Assembly (NCBI GenBank): GCA_033060915.1
Contig: CM065383.1
Coordinates: forward strand, 15,878,501 to 15,942,500
Direction of reading: 5' to 3'
Origin: Euryodendron excelsum
Taxonomy: Eukaryota; Streptophyta; Magnoliopsida; Ericales; Pentaphylacaceae
Length of the DNA: 64,000 nucleotides
A program made the translations under genes and the position numbers. How positions within the stretch are numbered: position 1 is the stretch's first letter; each line of letters begins with the position of its first letter. Below the pieces are notes generated by a model. It worked only from the letters and a program-made list of their open reading frames with translations, searched no databases and was not told the origin of the DNA. Below are positions 35,347 to 49,100 of the stretch, one piece after another.

Positions 35347-38300
35347 ATGAGGAAGCGAGATTTAGCCATTCTCATGCTCTGCGCTTTCGCAGTTTTCTTC
35401 TCTCTTCAGGTCTTTATGATTCTCTTCCCTCCACTATGCTATTATTATACGCATATTTTGTACTGGCAATCCCCTAATCTCACCAATCACAGAAATGAAT
35501 AAACTCTATGAATACTGAATTATCTGTGCTCGAACAGTTCTATTTCGAGGAGTTATGCTTTTCTTTTTCGTTTCATCTGATCGCTTTGGATTTTATTTAA
35601 TGTGTTTGTCAACTGAAGTTGTCTCCCATTAAATTATTCTTTACCTGATTGGGTTGTTTGTGTTGATATGTGTATCTATAATTTATGTTTATATTCGCGC
35701 GCATAACTCCAGCACGAAGGTGATTTTTCGTTTAGAGAGGCTTGGTTCCATCTTTCTGAGGAATACCCAATCAAGTACGAGGCTGAGCGGCTCCCGCCGC
35801 CCATTGTCGCTGATCTTAATGGAGATGGAAAGAAAGAGCTTCTCGTGGCGACTTATGATGCCAGAATTCAGGTAATGTATTAGACTTCATCAGCTGTTTT
35901 TTTGTGTGTTCATTTTTTGTGGTGCGTTTGGTTTAAGATTATAGATAAATGCATATTACAATATAGATGTTACAGCTTTAAGTTCTTCTATGATGAGGGA
36001 ACATACAACAAGCATCCCGCCTAATTATTTGTTTTGGTCTCATTTCGTAACTTGTTCAGATGTAATATCCACTTTCTTTAACTAACCCTACTTTGCTTGA
36101 GAAATAAATCTCTGTGTTCTGGTGGAGAATATGGATGCATCCTTACATTTTTTTATTTTCAATTAATTGATAAACAAGAAGATTCACTTTTTATTATGGT
36201 CCATTTTTGATTATTTAGACTAGCTATACGATTTCTTATAATAATTGTGTTATGCCTTCTAGTTTCTAGCAATAAACAATATCCTTTGAATGTTGTGGGT
36301 TATGAGGCTATTTGTTTTGATGGAATGACAGTCCATAGTTATAACATTCTTTCATGATCTCCGGGGGTTTATCTTTTCTTTTGACGAGGTTTGTGAAGAA
36401 TTTATGTGATGAACCACTTGCATCTCCCATGTTGGCAATGAACAGTAAACAACAGTTGGTGGCCAACCATTAGATGGATCTCCCCAAGGATATTTGAAAC
36501 TCAAAGCATGGTTTTAAGCAAAAAATATGGATATAAGGTCATGATGGCGCCTCTTTTGATTCCTTAATGCAAAAATATATGTATCATGACAGAAACAATG
36601 TGCAAGAAACAACTTACTGTGATCAACAAAGTAGATTTTATGTAAGGGAAGAAATAAAATATAAAACTACAGTAGTATGATGGTATTAAAATAAACTACT
36701 CTAAACAGTGATTGAGTTTAAATTAGGTGAATGGTGGAATTGTTCAAAGAGAAGCACAACTTTCATGCTGTGTTTATTGACTTAGACAATATAGATGATA
36801 AGGTCCCTGGAGGGTCATCGTTTGGGTTCTAGAAAAGAATGGTCCATCAGACATGAATGTGGACATGAGCTACCTAACACGAGGATTGGTGTTGGAGAAA
36901 AAAGGTGTAACCAAATTAGGCACCAGCAAGGAGGGACTTGATTCAAGCTTGAGGAGAAACTTCTTTGATAACCTATTTGTTTCCATTGACTAATATAATG
37001 GAAACAAATAACCTATAAAAAAAAGAGGAAACAAATCCTAGATTTATTTTTGTTAGAAAATAATCCGAACTTGGTAGAGAGCGTGATTCAAGTAATTATC
37101 TATTGACATGGGTGCAATCTAGTGGTTCTGATGCAGGACAGTAACAATAGAATCGAAGAAATCGAAGAATGAGAATAGGTGGAAGAGAAAGGGAGGAAAG
37201 AACTAGAATGGGTAGAAAAGACAAAGAAAGGAACTAAGGAGAGAACCCACAGGGAGAGAGAATCCAATATTCAATTAATTCAATAATCATCAAAACTAAT
37301 CAAAACCTTGCACAGTTGGCCATATATATACTACCTATATGGCCTTATCCAACGAGGAAACAAAATATTAAATAAACTCCACAAAACAGTTGCAGCCTAG
37401 TCGTTTAGCTAGAGAGTGCAAACCCTTGTCACTGCTTCTCAGTTGTGGAAACAACATTTCAAACTAGAGAACACATCAGACCAGTCTTGCCGTTGTTACT
37501 ACTGAAAAATATTTCGTCACAAGAGAAGTCTCCTCAACAACGTCACCTGTTACCACTGGAGTCGAGTTCGTCCATCAACGTTGACCATCGTCCATCAAGG
37601 AATAAGGGACAAGCATTAGAAATTTTGGCAAAGTTTAACGTGAATGTCTCAATACCCTACTTAAACACATAATTTGCAATCTTAAATGGTTGAGGCGGCT
37701 CAAGCTGTAACTCTATCATGGGAAAATCCATTTTGGGGAACCACAGGAGCGGATCTCCTACTATGAATGACGACCTCACAAGTTTCATTCTCACATGCTT
37801 CAAATGTTTGGAAGCTACTAATGGGCTTACTAGCATCTTCCTCTTCAGATGGGGAGATGTGGTCATATTCTGACACTTCTTGACTTTCATCATCAGACTC
37901 TAAGGGTTCATTTAAAGGTTCAACTATTTGGTCAACACCCTCTATTATAATCTGCATTGACTCAACCTCATTTGAATGGTCGACTACTTGATCAATTTTC
38001 TCTTCTACAATATTTTCCAACTCATGCCCAACATTTAAAGTACAATGTCGACAATGACTAGCAATGTGCCCTAGACCATGACAATGATGATATTTAAGGG
38101 TAGAGACATGTTGATAGGAATTGGATTCCCTACCCTTGGAAGTAGTTGATGCAATTGGGTTGGAAGTTGTAAAACCACTCGACCTATCAAAAGAGATTGA
38201 GTGAGACTATTGGTACTGTCCGGCTTGAGAAATCAGTCGTCTCTAGGTAAGAGACCTATGGTATTTTTCTACCTCCAAAGCCATAGAGTAAGCTTCCTCT

Positions 38301-41300
38301 AATGTGTCGGGTGATTGTAATTGAACCTTACTCTTAATTTCTAGTTTCAACCCATTAACAAATCTAGTGGTTGTAGCCCAAGGATCTTCTTTAACATTAC
38401 ATCTCATGGGAAGGTCCTTAACTGATCTAGATAAGCAGTCACACTTGAAGACAGCTATTTGAAATTAAACCACTGGTCAAGCATTTGTCTCCTATAGTAG
38501 GTAGGATGATATTTTTCTATCAAATTATGCTTCATTTCAGCCCATAATGTAATGGGCTTTTCTCCTAGGCACTCTAGATTTAGTTGGACTCCCTGCCAAT
38601 ACTGCTTGGCAAAACCTTCGAGTTTCATTTTAGCAAAACGAACTTGTTGGTTGTCGGACATGTGATACCAACTAAAATAGTTCTTTATGTCATCAAGCCA
38701 ATACAAGAAAGTATTAGGGTATGACCTACCATCAAAAGTTGGAACATCTACGATAATCTTTCTGGTGGTCTTTCTTGAGTACTCACAAAAATAGGTGGAC
38801 TGATCATATCCCTGTGAAGAATGTAGCGGTACTCTTCAACTCATGGTTAAGGACAAGGTTTTTTTTGAATGCTGATATAAGATTCAAATTGCCCTAAATA
38901 ATGCAAATTATAATCCTACTAAATGCACAAAGAAAGAAAACTAAAATGCAATAAAGTGACTATGTAGGCTTGTGCTCTAATGGGAATGCACAAGCAAAGA
39001 GGATCAATGGTGCAAATGTTTTTATTTTTATTTTTTATTTCAATGTATAAGGAGCAAAACAAACTGGAGAATAGGATGTAGCTGGACCAAAATGCAATAT
39101 TCATTGACCCGCAAAACAGATACAAAAATTAAGCAAGTTTTCAAGAGAGGCACGTACCTTTTCCAAGCTCAAATTTGAGTTCCCCAAGTGCAATTTGGTG
39201 CTCCAATGCCTACTTTGTAGCTCCAAAGACAAAGTCCTAACTCTCTTAACTTTTTATCTGAATTTTCTAGATATTTTTTTCACTACTGCTGCTGGAAATG
39301 TTTTCCCTTTTCTGGTTTGGTTCGTCCTGGGTTTAGTAAGGGTTTGCTTGGGACTGTTTCTGAGTTTAAAGGCTTGGATTGAGCCTAGGTTTGGGCTTGG
39401 GATCAGTGTAAGTTTGGTTGGTTTTGACTGGACTTGCAGAGGGGTCAAAAGTGTTTGCTGGGTACTAGTTCGGGCCAGCTGGTTTGGGTTTTGGGTATTT
39501 TTGGCTATTGGGTTATCAGGTTTGGCTCGCTGAATTGGTTTTTTTTATTCTGAACATGGGCTTCCGGAATTGGGTGAAAAGGGTGTATCGAATTTAGTAT
39601 TAGGTCTGGTTTGGGCCAGTAAGTTGTGATTGGGTTTTGGATTAAAGATGTTGAATTTTGAGTATGGGTTAACGATGTTTTCACAGGGTACCAACACAAT
39701 GAAGCCCTAGCAGTAGCTGTGGCAACGTTGGTTGATGATGGCTCCTGCTTGGCTGCTCCTGCTCCGGTTGACGTTGTTGTTAAATCTGGTGACAAAATCC
39801 TGCAAACACGGTGGTTTGTTGATGATGAGGAACTGGTTGCAACTGTAGGCGATGGACTAAGAATCTAAGACTATGCGATGGCAGTGACTGGCTTCCCTGC
39901 GACGACGGTGATTGTAATTGGTTTGCGGCTACAGGTGGCATAAAAAATGAGGCAAGCGATGATCTGTGATGAGTTTGACACTGGTTCTACGACCATGGGT
40001 TGTTTCGGGTTGGTCTGTTGGATTTGATTGTATCTGGTCTGCAATGACTAGTGCTGCTATAATGGATATGGCTCATGCAATGGAACAAGACATGGTAACA
40101 AATGGATTTGGCACGTTTGACAATGAATATGGCAATGGGTCGAGATTGGGCTCTGATGCCAAATTGATGCAGGACAGTAACAATAGAATCGAAGAAAGAG
40201 AATAGGTAGAAGAGAAAGGGAGGAAAGAACTAGAATAGGTAGAAGAGAAAGGGAGGAAAGAACTAGAATAGGTAGAAAAGACGAAGAAGAGAACTAGGGA
40301 GAGAACCCACAGGAGAGAGAATCCAATATTTAATAAATTCAATAATCATCAAAACTAATCAAAACCTTACACAGTTAGCCATGTATATACTACCTATATG
40401 GCTTTATCCAATAAGGAAACAAAATATTAAATAGACTCTTACCAAAGATAAAATTCTCAAATAAAATAAAACATAAACTCAAATTATTTATATTTTTTTG
40501 ATATCCATCAGGTTCATTATTTGAGAAACAGTATTGGGAGTAACCATTTATCTAGGCCATTGGATGTTTATTCATTTTTTAATTGGAAGGAGAAAGGGGT
40601 AAGGTAGTTACTGTTAACCTTACTAATAATTGATATCTAGTTCTTTAGTAATTACCTTACTAATAATTGATAACTAGTTCTACAGTAATTGTGTTGACAT
40701 TTATGAAGATACTCCAATGTATAGAATGCAAAACGAAATCTAAGGGCTGTGTAGCATAGACACAGACACAACACAAAAGGTCCATGCTGACATGGCAAAT
40801 CTTAAAAAAGTAGGACATGGAGAAGTCAAGTACTCGAAAACATATTTATGTATTACATAACAAGTATTACTGAAAATTCACCTAACAAAAATGTTTAGTA
40901 ATTCAAGTTTATCAAATATACTCATAAAACTCCCATATTATGCTTGAAATGCTCTATAGCATCTTGTAAACACCATTTTCTCCTAGAAAATGAAGAATTC
41001 TATGAAGAAATATGAATATGTTGCCTTGTTCTTGTGTCTATGGACACGAGAACCAAGCGAATCCGATGACATATACCGACACCCAACACCCGACACCTGT
41101 ACCTGAGTCCATGATGCTTATAGTGCCGGTCTTGTTATTTGTTTCCTAGAGCCATGAGCTACTTGGCTAGTTCCTAATGGCAACTGTTACAAAAAAAATG
41201 TGAAGTTCCATTGTACACACACGCTGCCATTTAGATAATGGCCTAACACAAAGAAAAGTATTTGATATTTTTCTCTTTTAGTTTGGGGAAAGAAATATTT

Positions 41301-43125
41301 CTGAAGTAACTAAAAATTTTGTGGTCAAACCCAAATGCTTTGACTAAATTGCTATAGGGATCTCTGTATAGCACAACCTACATGGAGGGAGATGGAATAA
41401 TATTGATTAGGGGAAATGGCCTCCTATGGGCTTTTTTCTATTTTTAATCGTATCATAAATTGTCGTACTTGTTCCTGAACAGATTTTGGGGGATGATTGG
41501 TTAATGATGATGAATTGATCGAGTTTATGCTGGCCAAGTATGTGGTTTCATCATGTTAGACCGAGTCCAGACAGCAGAGGACGTACCAGACAGCAGAGGA
41601 CGTACTATTGCAATAAACTATTGTAATAACGACTTCAAGCTTTTTCTGTTTTCCTGGCTTGACTATACGTCATTGGGGTGACCCCCCCAAACACCACAAT
41701 ACATACCCCAGCAGCGTCTTATTTCTTCTCCTCTGGCAACCACTCTCCCTAGTTTTCCTAGTGTGAAGTTTCAAAACACATCTGCCTTAGGCGGTTAAGG
41801 TTATTGAATCTCCTCTCTCATTTCTTCTCCTTCCCCTGGGTATTAAGCATGGAGGTGCCTTATTGACCAATGGTTTTTTAACCCGTTATTTGTGGTGCTC
41901 CGTATGCTTACGTGAAGAATGAAGATTCTTTCATATTTTGATTCATCACTCAATCTTGTGGCTTCTTGGTTCACGCTTGTCTTGTATACTGAAAATTGAG
42001 GTTAATTTACTGGATTTTTTTTGGGCTTCCTAGTATTTGATGTGGATACTTTGGGGGAGAAAAGAATTGCTAGTCTTTTGATGCGGTGCAAAATCTCGTT
42101 ATAAGTTGAAATCTGGCTTGTTGATCCATTCATATAGGTATGTGTCATTTTAAATTAACCCATGAGTTGAGGATTTCTTTTATTAAAAGAGAATTTTAAG
42201 GATCAAGATAATGTATAGCTTCTTATCTTTTGGTAAGATATACCTAGGGGTATATACAGATGGCATCCCCTTTGATGTCTTTTGGTAATTCTTACTAATC
42301 AAAAACATTCTTTAAGCGACATGAGTTGTATTCATAACTTTCTCCATGTCTTAGAGCTGCTTTGTTGCTAGCTGATGCCATTTTGGCCGGCCTCCATTTA
42401 TTTTCTTGCCATATATACCATATATATGTACTAGGTCAGCTGTTGCTTTCTCACGTTTTGTTGGGCAACTAGGTTTTGGAGCCCCATGATAGGCGAGTGG
42501 ATGAAGGGTTCAGTGAAGCACGTGTTCTGGCAGAGGTGTCCCTGTTGCCTGACAAGATCCGCGTTGCATCTGGGAGACGTGCTGTGGCCATGGCTACAGG
42601 AGTAATTGACCGGATTTACAAGCATGGGCAAGTACAGAAGCAGGTCCTAGTTGTTGTTACATCAGGTTGGTCCGTAATGTGTTTTGATCACAACCTCCAA
42701 AAGCTATGGGAGACAAATCTGCAGGTATGTATGAGTGCCATTTCACTGTATGTTCCTAAATATTGGATAAAATTATGATGCCTGGTAATCCAAAAACATG
42801 ACTTTTGTTTTTCTTATTGAATCTTAGCTAATGTTCTTTTGGTTTTAACTTATCCTTATTTATATTTCGCAGGAAGATTTTCCACATAATGCTCACCATA
42901 GGGAGATAGCTATCTCTATAAGTAATTATACCCTAAAGCATGGAGATTCAGGATTGGTAATTATTGGGGGAAGGATGGAAATGCAGCCCCATGTATGTTT
43001 CATCTCTCTCTGTCTTTTATATGTAATAAATCACTTACTGTATCTTTACCAGTGTGGCTAAGTCTTTCTATAGAGCATATTTTGATATTATTTGTTACAA
43101 TCTAAACCACAAAGTTGAAGAGCAG

Positions 43126-43180
<55 letters not shown>

Positions 43181-46100
43181 GAGTAATTAAACCTGCTGAC
43201 TGCTGGATAATGTTCTATTGCTTTCTGAATATCCATGATCTTCCTTAACTCAAGGAATGACAAAGATGTAAATGTTTGCTACCAAAAATAGAAACGTAAA
43301 ATTTGCCAGTAGTGTGTTTCCAATAAAAATGTGTTGTAACCCTTGCCATGCTTACTCAACACAAAAAAAAAAAAAAAAAAAAAATTTCTCTTGCAGTGCT
43401 AATCAGATTATAATTCTATGTATCTGCAGTTAGTGTATATATTTTTTTTCCCCTGGTCCCAGGGGAAATTGCAATTAGGTCTTTGTCAATATCTCAGCTT
43501 CCTGACCTCTTGCATTTAAACCGTTTCTTGAGAAATGTTGTTACATGCTTGACGTATATACTTGAAACTTCATAATACCATTCTTCTCTTTGATTCTCTC
43601 ATAATATTTTTTTTGCTACTTTCAGATGTATGTGGATCCTTTTGAGGAAATTGGGATGGCGGAGAAAAGTGCTGAGCAGCATAGAAGAAGTGCTAATGAA
43701 AAGGAAGTAAGGACATTTTGTGTTAGGAGGAGTAGGATTTGTTAGTCCTTTATGTTACATAATCTTGTTCAGTAATGCATAAACTAGCTGACTATGCACT
43801 TCCATTTTGCTTATTAATAGCAATCAAAACCGCTATTTGGTTATTCAGATATCTGATGTGACTTCCCCTGAAATATGCTGTGTGTTTCTCTTAGTAAAGC
43901 TGTGGGAAATAGGAAACAGAAATGGAAACTATACGAAACTAAATGTAAATGTGGTTTAAAAGTACTGTGGGAAATGGGAAACACTAGGTGATATGAAATT
44001 AGAAAGCAATAGGTTTAAAAGTCCTTTGACTGTCCAGTAAAAGTGGGGGATGGCCAGACATGGAATCGTGAGGCTGGAGTGAAGATTCCTGAAAAAAATA
44101 AATATGAAAAAGAACCATTCCTTCAAATGGGTTTGAGAAGTTTGAATTGGTTAATTTTCTCAGATTGAAGTTGGAATAAAGATTACTGATTCCATTGCAC
44201 AAGGAATTAGCTCTTCCCTCTCGTCTCCTTCCCAACCAACTAATTCCACAAGTGTATGGATTTTGCTTGAGGAAGTAAAAATTGTTAACTCTTTCAGCTT
44301 TGTGATTCTTTTTCTCTTTTGGTTTTATTTGTAAACCTGGGTAGGTGGTTGGACATTAATACTACACACTTCTCCCTTCCCTCCTTTCCCTTTGTATCTC
44401 GTGACTGATTAGGAGAAAGATTGTCAAATATTGTATTTTGTCATAGAATGTAGATATTTGTTGTGTATACCAAGTTTTATATCTGTAGCCTTTAGCTTGA
44501 TATTCATCTACAGCCTATTGTTTTTTACTTTATGAAAATTATACTTTATTTATGTATATATTTTTTGATAAGTAAATTCTCTTACAGAGCATCAAAGCAT
44601 AGTGACTCCTATATTAGTTTTAAATGTTTTGATAATTTTTTTCTTCTTCTTCTTGATATTACTGAATTCATACCTTTTCCATGTCTAGCTATTCCAAGGA
44701 TTTGCTTATCTTGAGTGCATTAGCAGTGACACAATAGTTGAACAAGTTTATATGTCATTCTTCTATCACTTAGCAGCAGATGTTCATTTTATGTTCTTCT
44801 GTGTCCAAATAGGCTTCTGAGAGTTCTGGAGCTGTGGATTTACGCCATTTTGCATTTTATGCATTTGCTGGTAAAACTGGCACGCTTCGGTGGAGCAGAA
44901 AGAATGAGGTTTACCCTTTTCTGTTTTTGACATTTGCAGTCTCTGTGGCATTTCTTCAATTTTCCTAATCAGAGTACTAAAATTAGTATCAATTTAATTA
45001 CTTTTTCAATAGAAAACTATTTCAATTACTCTTTCGATAAAATATCATTATTTTAGCCTATTTTTAAGTCTTCTGTTTCATTTATATTAATATAAAGCCA
45101 TCCATGCAAGTTGCAGTGAATCTTTCAAGTTAGTTGATCATGTCACTACAGAGATTCAGTTAATTACTAGCAGCATGTTCCGAAATTATGCATCTGCATT
45201 ATGATTCCTTTTGTTTTGCAACTCTGTGCTTTGTGTTGAAAAGACATTGTTACAACTATTTCAAAACTCAGTAGAGCTTATTGTAATGTTGTTGCTTGCA
45301 GAGTATGAGATCAAGTATTCTATAAAATTTGGGAAATGGTTGGAAAGTTTTTGTTTTTGTTTTCTGTTGTGTTATTTTGATTTATTTTTGTGGTATTTAT
45401 GTGTTACAAGCACTATCAGTTTAATAAAAAAAAATATGGGCAGCAGCAACTTCAGTTTTATGTTTGGCATCCAATCAATATTTTTGCTGTGATACTTCTG
45501 CAAGGCATATCATCTTCTGTTCGCTAACTTCAGTTACCTGTTATAGAATATTGAAGCACATACTTCAGATGCATCACAGTTAATTCCGCAACATAATTAC
45601 AAGCTTGATGTTCATGCTTTGAACAGTCGTCATCCTGGAGAGGTAAGTTGTGAATCAATGTAATATTATATTCTGTACAAACAGTGGTTATCAGTTGCTG
45701 ATCAATCCAGGTATATTTGCATGAGCACCAGTCTTTGTGAACATGGCCTCAAAACCATCTTCATTTATGTCACATCTCAATTTGTGCTGCTTTTTCTTCA
45801 TTGGCTTCAATTATTTACCTTTATGTGTGTGTCTGTTCTCCTCTCTACCTTGTACGTGCATAGTTGCTCATGTCAGCTAATCCAATAGAAAAAGATAAAA
45901 AATAAAAAATAGAAAATAAACACGCAGGGCCTCTGGGGTGTTTGAGGTTGAATACCCTTCTATTGACCAATTTGAACAATGGGGATTACAGTGATCTGTC
46001 ATTTTGCACTCTTTTGTTTCTATCATTTGTATGGTCTTTCTCTTTATTTGAAGACCTTTTTGAAGCGATTGGTTGCTAATTATTCTGATTGATCCTATTT

Positions 46101-49100
46101 TATTCCATAAGCACCAATTTTAGAAGAACATATCTTGTAATTGTTGTTATATGTGCCATCAGGACCTGTAAAAAGAATTTGTGCATTTTCTTGTTGCTTT
46201 TGAGGGTGGAAGTTGGCCAATGTAATCTGTAATTTTTTTTTCTTTAATTCCATGTCGTTTGAGCCCTTCCTCTTTCTATTTGTTAGATTTATATTTTTAG
46301 TTTAGGAATTCTCTAATCTATCCCCTTATTTCATCGCAATATTTCATCGCAATAGCACCAGATTTTAGGTTTTTCATCTTGCCTTTTCTTTTTGTAGTAT
46401 GTATGTACTTTTTTTGGAGAATTATATGTTTCCTGAAGAATCATTACCTCTCCCTCTCTCACCTTGACTTTTTAATCCAATGATTTTACATCTTTTACGA
46501 TATTTAAATTATGTGCATGTGTATTCACCACTTCTGCATTTTCATTCTATTCAGTGTGTTCTGACCAGACAATTCATGTGAGCAAGTTCTTTTTAGTCTG
46601 AGTTTTACAAGTTTGATTCTTTTGTGTATGAAGGTTTTGCTGTAGCTTTTCCTCAAAATTTAATGCTGGTGCTAAACTCATAAATCTTTTCTGGACATTT
46701 GAGGTTTCAAAAACCACATTTTTGGGATAGGTTGATGGCCTTGTTTCAACCAAATAAAGCAAGATGCTGGTAGCTCTAATATAACTTTTGCCTCGACCAG
46801 TTGGAAGTCAAACCTGCTGAAACCTTTGGTTATACTTCCCCATGCCTTAAAATTTGTTTTAGGTGCTTGAATCTGGGACCTCTGGAACTGTTCTCCTAAT
46901 GCCTGGATTGGTAACATCGGAGAGGCATATGGAAGGAATCCAAAATAGCATAGATTAGTCGGATAGAGTGCATTATGTTTGTTGGATGTTAGTATTTGAA
47001 AAGGTTCTTGTGTTCTCTTATAAATTGCTAGATCATTAGCCGACAATTTCTTTTATATTTTTGTGCATGGACTTGTTTTTCTGGTTTCCATTATATACAG
47101 AATGACAAGTTAATTTTCCTATTTTCTTTTTCTTTGTTAAGTGACTTCATGGTGTCTTTTTCATGTTTAATGTCTTATCCTTTAGGAAGCCGATCCTGAG
47201 CCCAGAACAAGGAGGGTTACTTTTGGTGGCTGACAGCCAGTGGAGAAACTTTGTCAAATCCTTTGAGGATATCGTGAATATGATAGGGAATGCTGTGCTT
47301 TATCCATAGTAACCAAACCCAAATACTTGGGGCTATTAGATCGAGTTGTTCAATTGAATACAGCTGATTCTTTACCATATGAATTGGCACTTCAGTAGTT
47401 TCCCAAATACGTATATATGTTTTTTTGTACTAGCACAAACAAGAAACCCTGTCAGTGATGTAGAGCAGATTAGGAAACTAGGTGCTAAGCTGCCTACAAG
47501 TGAATTTCGTGGTAGGTTACGGTTTTAGAAGATAGAAGAAGAATTTCTAGATGGAAAAGACTTGTTTTTGGCTTGATTTTCATAAGGTGCAGGTTTGGAT
47601 TTTCAGAAACAGTGTGATTAGAAGGCCTAGACAACAGCTATTCTAGGGTTTTAGTGGTTAAATTGATAGCCAATAGGTAGAGGAAGGAGTTAGGTCTGAT
47701 TTGAGCATGTTCAGATTGGGGTCTTGGAGTTGAACAGGGCACTTTTTGGGGCCTGTAAACAGTAACCCGAAAATATCAGTTATTGGTTTTTTGGTGGAAA
47801 AGAATGAATCTAGGAATCCCACCTAGAACTTCATAGGAATTACTCCTTATAGGTAAGGTTGCAAAAACATTACATAAGGCCACAACAGCTTCGCACAAGT
47901 TCTCAAAAAATCAACTCCAACAAATAGAAAGATTAGATGCGTAGTTATAAGCTGTTTGATTTCTCCTAAAATTAGGAAATTAAGTCTTTTTGTCTAACTA
48001 GAATATTCTAGTGCTAATAAAGAAACTATTAAGATTCAAATTACAATATTGGACGCATAATATGGCCCATTGGCAACTGCTACAGCCTATGGTCAACAAT
48101 TTGAAAAATTACTAGAATACCCCAACTACTACAACCTAACATGAAAATAAGACTTAAATCGACTGTAAGCATGATTATACAAAACCCTATTGTGCTCCAC
48201 GTGAAATTCCAAATTCACCCTTGTTCTTTTCATGCTCTGCTTCAATCAGAAACAATTTTCATTTGCTTGGATGCAACCAACCTATTTTTGCACATTTTCT
48301 GGTGGGACATCTCATTCATATTTTGGGCATGACACGAAGCCATTGTTTATTGTTTACGACACCAAGCCATTGTTTATTCGTATTGGGTAAGAGGTGTCTT
48401 GTCGTTGGCACATACCTTTCAGCTGGAGTTTATAACAGTTTGTGAACATTTGAAGGGATGAAATTTACTTATAAAAAAAAAGAACAAATAATTGAATAAT
48501 TGAAGGGAGAAGTTCATCCCGGTTATATGTTCCTTTTCAAGGCACCAACAATTCGTTTGCCGGAAGAGCCTTTACTTTGGGAGAAATTTTCTTTTAGGCA
48601 ATGGGAGGCTTTCTTTGTTGTTGAAGGACACTTATGGTGCCAAATCCACTTGTTAAAATTTGAGCTGGACCCTTATCTGCTTGTGCTTGTGACTGTGTAG
48701 GAGGTCTAGAGAAATCCCATCATATTGTAAGCATTAAGAAACAGGGTTTGAGGATATGGAACTCGGTGGTGATATAAAGAGCTTGTTGGGGATGGCCTTC
48801 TGCAAATATTTGATGGTTGCATTGCATATTTGTTGATATCCCAAAAATCAGGAAGAATGTGGATCTCTTTGGGGTTCTCTGGAAAGAGGTTATTGGTGTC
48901 AATTCTTTCACTTATCAAAGCCAATAAAAAAAAAGTTTTATTTTTCTCATTTATCAAATGAGAAAAAATCTTTCACTTAATCTAGAAAGTGCTGTGATTG
49001 AGTTGATTGTCTCTTTTGAAATAATAAGATTACATCAGATGAAAGATGAGTTTTAGGCATACTTTGTACGATTAGTCATACACTAGGAAGCACAGACATG

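Larger units (their letters stand above)
35872..42472 (+). other. NERD1-like intron 2, 6.6 kb
   Basis: Carries the gag-only retroelement, a second GACAC-type dispersed repeat at about 40740-41110, and two copies of a 19-bp unit (CAGACAGCAGAGGACGTAC, about 41568-41606). 35872-37120 and 41110-42470 otherwise show nothing recognisable. Confidence 0.7.

Noticed and set aside
37129..40510. Host gene for the 106-codon acidic minus frame at 37700-38020
   Set aside because: It is in frame with the decayed gag zinc knuckle and enclosed by LTRs and target duplications, so it belongs to the retroelement.
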